DNA of 64,000 nucleotides from Gemmatimonadota bacterium (GTDB lineage Bacteria > Gemmatimonadota > Gemmatimonadetes > Longimicrobiales > Gaopeijiaceae): NCBI GenBank assembly GCA_022560615.1, contig JADFSR010000012.1, forward strand, positions 33,250-97,249. The letters are read 5' to 3'. Position 1 is the stretch's first letter, and every line of letters begins with the position of its first letter. The notes beneath the pieces are model-generated. The model did no database searches and was not told where the DNA came from. It saw only the letters and a program-made list of their open reading frames with translations. Below, in pieces: positions 56,498-63,905 of the stretch. Position numbers and translations under genes: made by a program.

Positions 56498-56677
56498 AGC
56501 AAGTGTGAGGACTGCGGCCACGAACGGCTCCTCCCATACTCGTGCAAGGGCCGTGGCACATGTCCCTCATGCAACACACGGCGCATGACCGAGGTCGCCG
56601 CCCACGTCACCGATCACGTGCTGCCTCACCTTCCGGTCCGCCCGTGGGTGCTGAGCCTTCCGAAGCGGCATGGATAG
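56498..56677 (+). pseudogene. IS91-family transposase fragment (zinc-binding N-terminus)
   Basis: Directly after the esterase stop, 59 codons encode CEDCGHERLLPYSCKGRGTC, then PSCNTRRM and PVRPWVLSLPKR. This is the N-terminal zinc-binding module of IS91/ISCR-type rolling-circle transposases. The HUH/Y2 catalytic region is absent. A 24-bp look-alike encoding CEDCGHER occurs at 1137-1160. Confidence 0.75.
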
Positions 56678-56945
56678 GTAGTTCTATGGCCCTAATGGGT
56701 CTGAAAGGACTAGGTCGGGACGAGCGAGGTGACGAGGCGCGCGGAGGGCCGGAGTAGGGAGGCGGACGGTAAGCGCGAGCTTGATCGTTTAGCGCTGGCG
56801 TGAGACCTCATGTCGGCCGGTCTGGTCCTCCCCTTCAGGTTATCGCGACCCGTCAAAGGGCTTTTGTTTCGGCTATCCCGCCAAATCGTGGGCAGCGGGA
56901 ACGGCACGGTCGCGTTTCCGGGGCGGATCGAGGCTGACGACGCGG

Positions 56946-57083
56946 AGTCGGCTCGACAACCTCACCCGCCTCCAGGTACCCGGTTCTTACTACGTGGGCT
57001 GGGTCCGCGTCACGGTCACTCCAGGCGCTGCGGAGCCGTTTCCGTTCGAGCTCCGAGTGGTCCCGCACTGGAAGTACTGGTAG
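56946..57083 (+). pseudogene. Unrecognised C-terminal fragment in a gene-poor stretch
   Basis: The stretch 56678-57116 has no intact gene. Near its end a frame to TAG 57081-57083 reads as a coherent beta-rich peptide (RLDNLTRLQVPGSYYVGWVR, VTVTPGAAEPFPFELRVV). I do not recognise the family; it looks like the C-terminus of a larger secreted protein left behind by rearrangement. Confidence 0.3.
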
Positions 57084-57116
57084 CGTCAGGCCTTTGCTCC
57101 AAGGCGCTCCTCGCCG

Positions 57117-58664
57117 TCACTCGCGATCCGATCGGTATCCCGAGAATTCGATTCCCGTCATGCGGGCGAGATCGTAGTGCCAGGTGGCGATGTCGTTGCG
57201 ATTGAAGCCAGCGAGCGAATCGTGTCCGCAGGCGCGGGCGAGGACCTTCATCAGCTCGACCGCGCTCTCGAAAAAGCGGGCGAGCCGCTCAGCGCCGACG
57301 TCGATGTCGAGACGCTTGCGCAACTCCGGATTCTGAGTGGCGACGCCGGAGGGGCATAGGTTGGTGTTACAGATCCGTGCCGCGACGCAACCGATAGCCT
57401 GAATCGCCGAATTCGCGAGCGCGATACCGTCGGCCCCGAGTGCCATCGCCTTCACGAAGTCCGGTGGCATCCGGAGACCGCCCGTCGCGATCAGCGTGAC
57501 CCGACCGCTCGCGCCGCGCCTGTCGAGGATGTGTCGAGCGCGCGCAACCGCCGGGATGCTCGGCACGGATATGTGGTCGCGGAACAGCAGGGGCGCCGCA
57601 CCGGTCCCTCCGCCCCGACCATCCAGAATGATGTAGTCCGCGCCAGCGTCGAGCGCGAAGTCGATGTCCTGTTCGATGTGGTTCGCGCTCAGCTTGTAGC
57701 CGATGGGGATGCCGCCGGTGATCTCGCGGACATGGTCGCCGAAACGCTTGAAGTCGTCGACCGAGTGGAGGTCGGTAAAGGTCGCGGGAGAGATCGCCGG
57801 TGTACCGGGTTCGAGTCCTCGAACCTCGGAGATCTTGCCGACGTTCTTGGCGGCGGGCAGGTGACCACCGGTCCCGGTCTTGGCCCCCTGACCGCCCTTG
57901 AAGTGGAAAGCCTGCACGCGTTCGAGCAGAGCTTCGTCGTAGCCGAACTTGGCCGACGCGAGCTCGTAGAAGTAGCGCGAGTTCGACTGTTGTTCCTCGG
58001 GCAGCATGCCGCCCTCTCCCGAACAGATGCCAGTGCCGGCCAGCTCGGCGCCTCGGCTCAGCGCGATCTTCGCTTCTTCGGACAACGCCCCGAAACTCAT
58101 GTCCGAGACGAACAGCGGGATGTCGAGCTTCAGCGGCTTGTCGGCCTCGGGGCCGATGACGAGCTCGGTGGCGACCTCGACGTGGTCGAGGAGGGGCTTG
58201 CTCGCCAGTTGAGCGACGATGATCTGGATCTGATCCCAGTGGGGCAGGTCCTTCCGCGGCACGCCCATCGCTCCCATGGGACCGTGGTGACCCATCTTCG
58301 ACAGTCCGTCGCGGGCGAGCTCGTGAATCAACTCCACGGTCGGCTCTTCAGCCGTCGCCTTGGGTTCGGGGGCCGCGTCGGCCGCGGCGCGCTCGAGTGA
58401 GAGCTCCTGTCCAACCTGGTCCGCGGTTACTCGAGCGTGCGTGCCATCACAATAGGGAGCGTTGCCCGTCTGCTTGCATCGGCAGAGGTTGAAAGTGCCA
58501 TCGGCCTCGGCCGTGAACTGGAGCGGTGTAGTATCGGTAGTGACGTGCGAGCCGTCACAGAACGGCTGTCCCTTCGACCGACCACACCGGCAGAAGTGGT
58601 ATTCCTTTCCACTCTCGAGCTCGACACTCTTGGGGCTGTTTGCTGCGACGATCGGCATACTCAT
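57117..58664 (-). CDS. Double-CDGSH plus FMN-binding glutamate-synthase-domain protein
   Basis: A 515-residue fusion. Residues 24-39 and 60-75 are two CDGSH iron-sulfur sites (CRCGRSKGQPFCDGSH and CRCKQTGNAPYCDGTH). After a linker, residues about 150-505 form a GltS-type FMN barrel: VSDMSFGALSEEAKIALSRG, KGGQGAKTGTGGHLP, IILDGRGGGTGAAPL, IATGGLRMPPDFVKAMALGA and the 3Fe-4S-type cysteines CVAARICNTNLCPSG. Glutamine amidotransferase parts are lacking, so it is one of the stand-alone GltS-like oxidoreductases. The CDGSH pair could pass electrons to FMN. ATG overlaps the MarR stop (ATGA). Confidence 0.88.
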   Translation of the reverse strand: MSMPIVAANSPKSVELESGKEYHFCRCGRSKGQPFCDGSHVTTDTTPLQFTAEADGTFNLCRCKQTGNAPYCDGTHARVTADQVGQELSLERAAADAAPEPKATAEEPTVELIHELARDGLSKMGHHGPMGAMGVPRKDLPHWDQIQIIVAQLASKPLLDHVEVATELVIGPEADKPLKLDIPLFVSDMSFGALSEEAKIALSRGAELAGTGICSGEGGMLPEEQQSNSRYFYELASAKFGYDEALLERVQAFHFKGGQGAKTGTGGHLPAAKNVGKISEVRGLEPGTPAISPATFTDLHSVDDFKRFGDHVREITGGIPIGYKLSANHIEQDIDFALDAGADYIILDGRGGGTGAAPLLFRDHISVPSIPAVARARHILDRRGASGRVTLIATGGLRMPPDFVKAMALGADGIALANSAIQAIGCVAARICNTNLCPSGVATQNPELRKRLDIDVGAERLARFFESAVELMKVLARACGHDSLAGFNRNDIATWHYDLARMTGIEFSGYRSDRE

Positions 58665-59173
58665 CGGTCGTTTTCTCCTACCTGGTTCATTACTGAATCC
58701 CGAGCCGGGCCCTGACGCGCTTCTTCCAGCAAGCGCAACAGGCGTTTCAGCTTGGGTTCGGAGAGGTGCTGGAACTGAGCGGTATGAACCGCCTGCATCG
58801 GCGCGTCCAACGCCGCCAGGAGTTCAAGACCGGATGGCGAGATCTGGGAGATGATCACGCGCCGATCGCTCTCTGAGCGGTTGCGATGGACCAGCCCCTT
58901 CCCCTCGAGTCCGTCGAGCAGCCGGGTCATGTCCGAGTCCCGAGTCACCATGCGGTCCACAATTTCCCGGCAGCACAAGCCCGAGTCTCCGGCCCCACGC
59001 AGAATGCGCAACACGTTGTACTGCGAGTGCGAGAGCCCCGAATCGCGAAGGAGGCCGTTCGGCCCCGCGGACAAAGCCTCGGCGGTCCGCAAGAGGTTCA
59101 GGAACACCTCGGCCTCCACCGACGGGAAGCCCTTCGTCTGCTGAATCTCGTCTAGCAGCGTCTTGCGTTTCAT
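58661..59173 (-). CDS. MarR-family transcriptional regulator
   Basis: A 170-residue winged-helix regulator. Marks: LRDSGLSHSQYNVLRILRGA, CCREIVDRMVTRDSDMTRLL (recognition helix) and DGLEGKGLVHRNRSESDRR (wing). The SGLCCREI pair of cysteines next to the recognition helix could make it redox responsive. It starts the operon with the CDGSH/GltS protein and is preceded by a dyad that spans its promoter, so autoregulation and release by a ligand or oxidant are likely (inference). Confidence 0.9.
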   Translation of the reverse strand: MKRKTLLDEIQQTKGFPSVEAEVFLNLLRTAEALSAGPNGLLRDSGLSHSQYNVLRILRGAGDSGLCCREIVDRMVTRDSDMTRLLDGLEGKGLVHRNRSESDRRVIISQISPSGLELLAALDAPMQAVHTAQFQHLSEPKLKRLLRLLEEARQGPARDSVMNQVGENDR

Positions 59174-59186
59174 ACCGGTGGCAGAA

Positions 59187-59219
59187 TGGTCCTCGCAAGG
59201 ATAGTTGTCAAGAGGACCA
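59187..59219 (-). promoter_or_regulatory. MarR operator/promoter dyad
   Basis: TGGTCCTC (59187-59194) and GAGGACCA (59212-59219) are perfect 8-bp inverted repeats 17 bp apart. Between them on the minus strand is TTGACA (59205-59210), with CATTCT 17 bp downstream as a weak -10. The dyad thus brackets the promoter of the MarR operon 14 bp before its ATG. Confidence 0.6.
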
Positions 59220-59314
59220 AATTGGGAAGACCTGCCGGGTTCCTGACTACCACCGCGGGCGACATGATCGGAAGTGCGTTCCTCCTGTGGGGAGCGTCGA
59301 TTTGGAGGGGAACG

Positions 59315-59530
59315 ATGGGTTTCTGGGCGGGGATGGGACTCGAGGTCCGGGCGATCACGCGAGGACTGCGCGCGTCGCCGAGTTTTACGATCACGGTGAT
59401 CGCCGTCATCGCGACGACCGTGGCGGTGAATGCGTCGTTGTTCAGCTACATCCGGGGGACGCTGCTCGATCCTCCTCCTTACCAAAATCCGGAGGACATC
59501 GTAATCGCGTGGGGGAGCAACCCCACATCC
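59315..59530 (+). pseudogene. MacB/FtsX-like ABC permease N-terminal fragment
   Basis: From ATG 59315 with GGAGGGG upstream, about 72 residues match the opening of the MacB-type (ADOP) permeases: LEVRAITRGLRASPSFTITV, AVNASLFSYIRGTLLDPPPY and EDIVIAWGSN. The family is about 800 residues long; everything after the first helix is missing. Beyond about 59520 the DNA belongs to a TPR protein in another frame. Confidence 0.65.
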
Positions 59531-59870
59531 GCTCCCAATACACCGAAAACGCGGAAGCCTGGAGTGCTTTTTACCAGGGCTGGACCTTCCTCGAGTCCGC
59601 CCCTGTTACTGCAGACTACTCGGAAGCCAGGCTGTTCAGAGCCGAGGAATGCTTCGAGCGTGTCCTCGACCTGGACTCCCTTTATGCGCCCGCGTTGGCC
59701 GGCATATCCTTGACGTACGGCTACCTCTACTACTCGGGCAGCGACCTGAGCCCCGAGCGCCTGGCCAAAGCCGAGAAGCTTGCTATCAAGGCCCCGGAAA
59801 TCGATTACCGGCTTCCAGAGGCACGCATAGCCCTGGGTCAGGTGCGTGCGAACGACCGGGACCACATTAG
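59520..59870 (+). pseudogene. TPR-protein fragment
   Basis: In a frame different from the permease, 59520-59870 encodes AEAWSAFYQGWTFLE, ADYSEARLFRAEECFERVLD, YAPALAGISLTYGYLYYSG and SPERLAKAEKLAIKAPEID, then LPEARIALGQV. This is the start of a tetratricopeptide array such as follows the kinase or cyclase part of large signalling proteins. It has no start or stop of its own; the array breaks off at about 59860. Confidence 0.6.
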
Positions 59871-60246
59871 GCCTGCGAGCCATGTTCCCGCCACCGGACT
59901 CTACTCACCGTCCGGGATGCACCCCACTTCGCGGCGTACACGAGTCAGCTTTCGATCAGGACCGCCCCTTCGGCCCACCGCACCAAACTGTGGGCCCGTC
60001 TAGCGAGGAGTGAGCGAGAGAGCCGTGCTACCATCCGGTGCGGGATGGGCAAGACGATAGATGATGTGCTCGCCTCCAGACGCACCGTCCCGGTAGCCTC
60101 GGGGCCGTTCTAGGGCGAAGAGGGAGGACGGGCACAGTAACGCAAGAGTCGTTCGAGCCCAGCACGGGCCTCTGTGAGGCAAGTCTCGAGGTGGTGCTGG
60201 ACCAGCGGATAGAGCGGCGTCTGAGTGTGACGGCGCCGGCGCTAGA

Positions 60247-60330
60247 CTCGAGTTCCTCGAGCGGCTCGCTCTGCTCATTCACCCGCCACGCATTCACCGT
60301 CACCGCTATCACGGTGTGGCGTGGGCAAAC
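60247..60330 (+). pseudogene. IS91-family transposase fragment (C-terminus)
   Basis: A short frame encodes LEFLERLALLIHPPRIHRHR then YHGVAW, which matches the conserved LLxRLAxLIPPPRxHxxRYHGV region near the C-terminus of IS91 transposases. It stops abruptly at about 60318, where group II maturase sequence begins in another frame. It lies 3.6 kb from, and in the same orientation as, the N-terminal fragment at 56498. Confidence 0.65.
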
Positions 60331-60595
60331 CGGAGACCTTCGACTTTATGGGCCTCACCCACATCTGTGGCACGACGCGGGCGGGAGACTATCTCCTCGT
60401 CCGTCACACGTCGCGGAAGCGGATGGCGGCCAAATTGCGATGGGTCCGAGACGAGCTCACGCGTCGTCGCCACCTCTCCATCAAGAAGCAGGGTCTCTGG
60501 TTGCAGCGCGTGGTGGGAGGCTACTTCAACTACCATGCAATGCCGACCAACATCGAGGCCCTCGGCGGCCTGGGCGAGGAACGTCTCGAGGTGGT
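60321..60595 (+). pseudogene. Group II intron maturase/reverse transcriptase C-terminal fragment
   Basis: The peptide GKPETFDFMGLTHICGTTRA, then RHTSRKRMAAKLRWVRDELT and WLQRVVGGYFNYHAMPTNIE matches the maturase (domain X) end of bacterial group II intron proteins. The reverse-transcriptase domain with YADD is absent, and no intron RNA domain V is recognised downstream. Remnant only. Confidence 0.8.
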
Positions 60596-60775
60596 GCTGG
60601 ACCACCGGATAGAATGGCGTGGTGGTAGGCCGGCGCAGTCGGTAGACGTGCCGGGCCTTGGCCCAGTCGCGTGTACGGCTCGTCCCGAAACTTCTCCAAA
60701 GCCAAGCGCAGGAACTTGGGAGAGGAATCTACGATGACGATCCCTACTTCCTTCGAGCCGAGCCGGTCCAGCAAC

Positions 60776-60797
60776 GTAAGCGTCCGGTGAACCCATG
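60776..60797 (+). repeat. IS66 left terminal inverted repeat
   Basis: 22 bases beginning GTAAGCGTCCGG match the reverse complement of 63860-63881 at 20 positions (differences at positions 14 and 16). Confidence 0.88.
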
Positions 60798-60868
60798 TTT
60801 CGCGGATAGAGAGACAGGGCGATCCTCCCCCGGTCCGGAGTGGCATGCAAGGCTGGAAGGAGGCGGAG

Positions 60869-61225
60869 ATGTCGGGATCGAAGGACGGATCGGTGAAGCG
60901 AGTGGCGGCACGGCGGTACTGGCGTGAGGCGGACGCCCGGGTGGTGGTCGAGGCGTGGCGAGGAAGCGGGGAGGGTCTAGGAGAGTTCGCTCGTCGTTAC
61001 GGGTTCGAGCCCCGCCGTCTGGGGCGGTGGGCCGAGCGGCTTGAGCGGCCGCCGGAGCCCGTGCGCATGCATCCAGTGCGGGTGGTGGGGCGCGAAGATG
61101 GCGGACGGCTGAGCGATGCGCGGCTCGAGATCGTGCTGGACGAGGGGTGCAGCGTGCGGGTACCGCCGGGCTTCGCAGCAGAGGACCTGGAGCGGGTGCT
61201 CAGCGTGCTGGCGGTGGGTGCGTGA
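60869..61225 (+). CDS. tnpA: IS66 accessory protein TnpA
   Basis: A 118-residue basic protein with a helix-turn-helix-type segment (ARRYWREADARVVVEAWRGS, GLGEFARRYGFEPRRLGRWA) and the C-terminal GCSVRVPPGFAAEDLERVLS typical of IS66 TnpA. ATG 60869 is preceded by GGAAGGAGGCGGAG; ATG 60845 is a weaker alternative. Its stop shares one base with the tnpB start (TGATG). Needed in IS66 for transposition together with TnpB; exact function unknown. Confidence 0.88.
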   Translation: MSGSKDGSVKRVAARRYWREADARVVVEAWRGSGEGLGEFARRYGFEPRRLGRWAERLERPPEPVRMHPVRVVGREDGGRLSDARLEIVLDEGCSVRVPPGFAAEDLERVLSVLAVGA

Positions 61226-61680
61226 TGCTGTTGCTGCCCTCGGCGGTGCGCATCTACGTGGCGTCGGAGCCGGTGGACCTGCGTCGCGGCTTCGACGGCC
61301 TAGCGGCGACGACGCGGAGCGTGATAGGCGCGGACCCACTGAGCGGGCACGTGTTCGTGTTTATCAACCGACGACGCAACCGCGTGAAGCTGTTGGTGTG
61401 GGACCGCACGGGCTACGTGCTGCTGTACAAGCGTCTGGAACGTGGCACGTTCGAGCTACCGACGAAGCCTGAGGCAGGGCGTCGTCACGTGGAGGTGGAC
61501 GCGGGCGAGCTGGGGCTGATGCTTGAGGGTCTCGATCTCAGGGGTGCGCGGCGTCGCCCGCGCTGGTACCGGCTACCGGGACGTAGCGCGGAGCCGGTGG
61601 CGCTGCCATCCACTCAGGACCGTGCGCGCGCGGGTGGCCTGGACGCGCCGTCTTCGCGGGGTTCGCGTTCGGGCGCCTGA
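61225..61680 (+). CDS. tnpB: IS66 TnpB (Orf2-like)
   Basis: A 151-residue protein with the family core: RIYVASEPVDLRRGFDGLAA, DPLSGHVFVFINRRRNRVKL, WDRTGYVLLYKRLERGTFEL. The C-terminal 30 residues are basic and extend beyond the typical 115-120 residues. This extension overlaps the 3' end of the oppositely oriented DUF6788 gene (61614-61680). Translationally coupled to tnpA. Confidence 0.9.
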   Translation: MLLLPSAVRIYVASEPVDLRRGFDGLAATTRSVIGADPLSGHVFVFINRRRNRVKLLVWDRTGYVLLYKRLERGTFELPTKPEAGRRHVEVDAGELGLMLEGLDLRGARRRPRWYRLPGRSAEPVALPSTQDRARAGGLDAPSSRGSRSGA

Positions 61681-62033
61681 CGCTCGAGGCTTCTCACAAT
61701 GGCGTCGGCCTCGGCTGAGAGCTCGAACAGATTCTGGACGACCTCCTCGAAGCGTTGGGCGTTGTCCATCCACTCGCGGTACCGACCCAGCTGATCCTCG
61801 CTGAGCACGCGCGTCACGGTCTTGCCCTTGACCTTGGCGCTCCACTGCCAGTAGGGGCCGTGCAAGCGTGGCGGCTCGGCGTGGCAGTGGCAGCCCGGTG
61901 AGCTGCACCGCTTGAAGCGGTGCACGAGACTTCCCTTGAGCATGAACCCGACGTCTGCGAGCTGCTGAGAGCGGCGCTCGAGACGGGCACGTAGGCGGGC
62001 GAGTTCACGTTCGAGTTTGCGCGTCGCGGGCAT
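61614..62033 (-). CDS. DUF6788 protein inside the IS66 element
   Basis: A 139-residue protein. A coiled-coil N-terminus (RKLERELARLRARLERRSQQ) is followed by GFMLKGSLVHRFKRCSSPGC, CHAEPPRLHGPYWQWSAKVK and GKTVTRVLSEDQLGRYREWM, the hallmark of DUF6788. The Cys/His cluster (RCSSPGCHCH) suggests metal binding. It is encoded against the three transposition genes, between tnpB and tnpC, so it is a passenger or a regulator of the element. Its start faces tnpC across a 68-bp region with a perfect dyad. Confidence 0.82.
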   Translation of the reverse strand: MPATRKLERELARLRARLERRSQQLADVGFMLKGSLVHRFKRCSSPGCHCHAEPPRLHGPYWQWSAKVKGKTVTRVLSEDQLGRYREWMDNAQRFEEVVQNLFELSAEADAIVRSLERQAPEREPREDGASRPPARARS

Positions 62034-62070
62034 CGGTCCGGTCCTGGCGTTTGAGTGAAGGGGGCTTGCG

Positions 62071-62105
62071 CCATAGCTGGCATTGTACTATACTGCCAGC
62101 TATGG
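62071..62105. promoter_or_regulatory. Perfect inverted repeat overlapping tnpC start
   Basis: CCATAGCTGGCA (62071-62082) and TGCCAGCTATGG (62094-62105) are exact 12-bp inverted repeats with an 11-base AT-rich spacer. The right arm contains the tnpC ATG (62102-62104). As DNA it is an operator-like dyad between divergent genes; as RNA it would form a hairpin hiding the tnpC start. Confidence 0.7.
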
Positions 62106-63745
62106 CCGACCACAACCCCTCACGGTACGACGTCGCAAGCGGAAGCGCCGCCGGGCCACCAGCCCTGGCCGAGGCGCGGCAGACGGCGAGGGCGATGCGG
62201 GCCGAGGGCCGTGCGGACGAAGCGTTCGAGTTCTTGCTCAGTGCGCTGGCGGCGGTGCTCAAGACGAGCCGCGAGCTCGAGCTGCTGGTGGCGCGGCTGC
62301 GGCGCGCGGGCCGGCGCTCGGAACGGTTGGACCCGGAGCAACTGGCGCTGCTCTTCGAGGAGTTGATCGAGCAACTCGGGCCCGAGTCCGAGGCGCTGGA
62401 CCCGGAGGCGGAAGCGAAGGAAGACGCTGAGCTTGGGCGCGAACTCGAGCAGGCCGAGAAGGCGCGTGGCTCCGAGCCGCGCAAGCCGAGCCGAGGCTGG
62501 CGCACGCGAGACGTGCAGCGTGAAGTACACACCGTCCGGGTGGCGCCCGAGGCGCGCACGTGTGAGCGCTGCGGCAAGGAGAAGCGCAAGATCGGCGAGG
62601 ACGTGAGCCGCCTGCTCGAGTACGTGCCTGGCCACTTCGTCGAGCACGAGTATCATCGAGAGAAGTGGGCGTGTGGGACCTGCAAGCGGGGCGTCACGAC
62701 CGCGCCGGCTCCCACGAAGCTGATCGAGCGCGGCGTGGCGGACGTCTCGTTGCTCGCCCATGTGGTCGTGAGCAAGTACGTCGACCACATGCCGCTGCAC
62801 CGGCTGCACCGCATCTATGACCGCAGCGGCGCCACGATCCCGGTCTCGACGCTCGCCGACTGGATCGCTGAGGTCGGGAAGCGGGTCGAGCCGCTCGTGG
62901 ACCGCATCGCGGCGCGGATCCTCACTGACGCGTACGTCGTGCACACTGACGCGACCGGGCTCAGGGTGCTCGATCCCGAGAGCCCGGAGCATGTCCAGCG
63001 TGGCACGATCTGGTGCTACGTCGGCGACGACAACGACGTCGTGTTCCGCTACACGCCGACGGGTGAAGGCGAGAGTGGGCCGTGGGCGTTTCTGGCGGGC
63101 CGCAGCGGCTATATCCAGGCCGACGCCGCCAGCGTCTTCGACCGGCTCTACAACGGTCAGGTCGCACAGGCCGTCGAGGTCGGCTGCTGGGCTCATTCAC
63201 GCCGAAAGTTCGTCGCGCTCCAGGACACCGACTGCCGCGTCGCCTATCCGCTTAAGCTGATCGCACGCATGTACCGCGTCGAGCGACTCGCGGACTTGTT
63301 GGAACTCTCCCACGAAGAACGGGCCGCTCTGCGTCTGGAGCGTGATCAGCCCACCCTCGACAAGCTCCAGCGCTGGGTACTCATCACGGCGGCCTCCGAG
63401 CCCCCGAGCAGCGAGCTGGCCAGGGCTTGCGGTTACATCCTCAACCAGTGGACCGCGCTCACGCGCTTCATCGATGACGGACGCCTGAGCCTCGACAACA
63501 ACCTGTGCGAGCGCCAGCTACGCGACATCGCCCTCGGTCGGAACGCATACTTGTTCGCTGGCTCCCATGACGCCGCACGCCGAGCCGCCACGATCTACAG
63601 CCTCATGCGCTCCTGCGCTCAGTACGGCGTCGGGCCGCTGCCGTACCTCACGCACGTGCTCCGTGAACTTGCCGCCGGCTGCGGCCACGACCGGCTCGAC
63701 GAACTCCTGCCCGACCGATGGCAGCCATCGCGCGCGCCTCCCTGA
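62102..63745 (+). CDS. tnpC: IS66 transposase TnpC (DDE)
   Basis: A 547-residue transposase. Leucine-rich coiled coil at about residues 45-110, a zinc-finger region (CERCGKEKRKI, WACGTCKRGVTTAPAP), then the DDE core: VVHTDATGLRVLD (first Asp), YIQADAASVFDRLY (second Asp), CWAHSRRKF and RLSLDNNLCERQLRDIALGR (Glu), ending with an IS66 C-terminal segment. Full length, no disruption. No ribosome-binding site is clear, because the start lies within a dyad; expression may depend on it. Confidence 0.93.
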   Translation: MADHNPSRYDVASGSAAGPPALAEARQTARAMRAEGRADEAFEFLLSALAAVLKTSRELELLVARLRRAGRRSERLDPEQLALLFEELIEQLGPESEALDPEAEAKEDAELGRELEQAEKARGSEPRKPSRGWRTRDVQREVHTVRVAPEARTCERCGKEKRKIGEDVSRLLEYVPGHFVEHEYHREKWACGTCKRGVTTAPAPTKLIERGVADVSLLAHVVVSKYVDHMPLHRLHRIYDRSGATIPVSTLADWIAEVGKRVEPLVDRIAARILTDAYVVHTDATGLRVLDPESPEHVQRGTIWCYVGDDNDVVFRYTPTGEGESGPWAFLAGRSGYIQADAASVFDRLYNGQVAQAVEVGCWAHSRRKFVALQDTDCRVAYPLKLIARMYRVERLADLLELSHEERAALRLERDQPTLDKLQRWVLITAASEPPSSELARACGYILNQWTALTRFIDDGRLSLDNNLCERQLRDIALGRNAYLFAGSHDAARRAATIYSLMRSCAQYGVGPLPYLTHVLRELAAGCGHDRLDELLPDRWQPSRAPP

Positions 63746-63811
63746 AACTGAGCCGGCCCCGCCACCCGACGGCCATCACCACAGCACACCCTCACATCCC
63801 TACCTGAGACA

Positions 63812-63840
63812 GGGCAGCAACCCCCTGTGGGGCTGTTCCC
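63812..63840 (+). terminator. Probable terminator hairpin after tnpC
   Basis: The stretch GGGCAGCAACCCC-CTGT-GGGGCTGTTCCC can fold into a GC-rich hairpin with few mismatches, 67 bp after the tnpC stop and inside the right end. No strong T-tract follows. Confidence 0.45.
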
Positions 63841-63859
63841 TCCATCCTACTCCTACCCC

Positions 63860-63881
63860 CATGGGATGACCGGACGCTTAC
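63860..63881 (-). repeat. IS66 right terminal inverted repeat
   Basis: Ends in GGACGCTTAC; its reverse complement GTAAGCGTCCGGTCATCCC matches the left end apart from two bases. Confidence 0.88.
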
Positions 63882-63905
63882 CCTACAGGCCGCCGCCGCT
63901 ACGCC

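Larger units (their letters stand above)
60184..60617 (+). repeat. Direct repeat pair of about 32-35 bp
   Basis: GTCTCGAGGTGGTGCTGGAC followed by CA[G/C]CGGATAGA occurs at about 60184 and about 60586, 402 bp apart, with a few mismatches over 35 bp. The copies bracket the IS91-like and maturase fragments, so they may be the ends of an inserted block or a duplication created at its insertion. Confidence 0.55.
60776..63881 (+). mobile_element. IS66-family insertion sequence, 3106 bp
   Basis: A complete element with terminal inverted repeats GTAAGCGTCCGGTGAACCC (left) and GTAAGCGTCCGGTCATCCC (right, reverse complement), 20 of 22 bases alike and beginning with the IS66-typical GTAAGCG. It carries tnpA, tnpB and tnpC in the plus direction plus a DUF6788 gene in the minus direction between tnpB and tnpC. 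The 8 bases outside the ends (CCAGCAAC left, CCTACAGG right) do not form the 8-bp duplication normal for IS66. Confidence 0.88.

Noticed and set aside
54190..56875. GTCAAAGGGCT motifs as ends of a mobile element
   Set aside because: Only about 11-15 bp are shared, with no inverted partner or transposase; kept only as a remark on the decay zone.
57800..57830. tRNA-like GGTTCGAGTCC stretch
   Set aside because: It lies inside the glutamate-synthase-domain coding sequence and no cloverleaf can be built around it.
60526..60846. Minus-strand frame with LSIRETWVHRTLTLLDRLGS
   Set aside because: It reads through the IS66 left end and the maturase fragment; possibly an old coding piece (SPKFLRLALEKFRDEPY) but no family is recognised and no start is credible.
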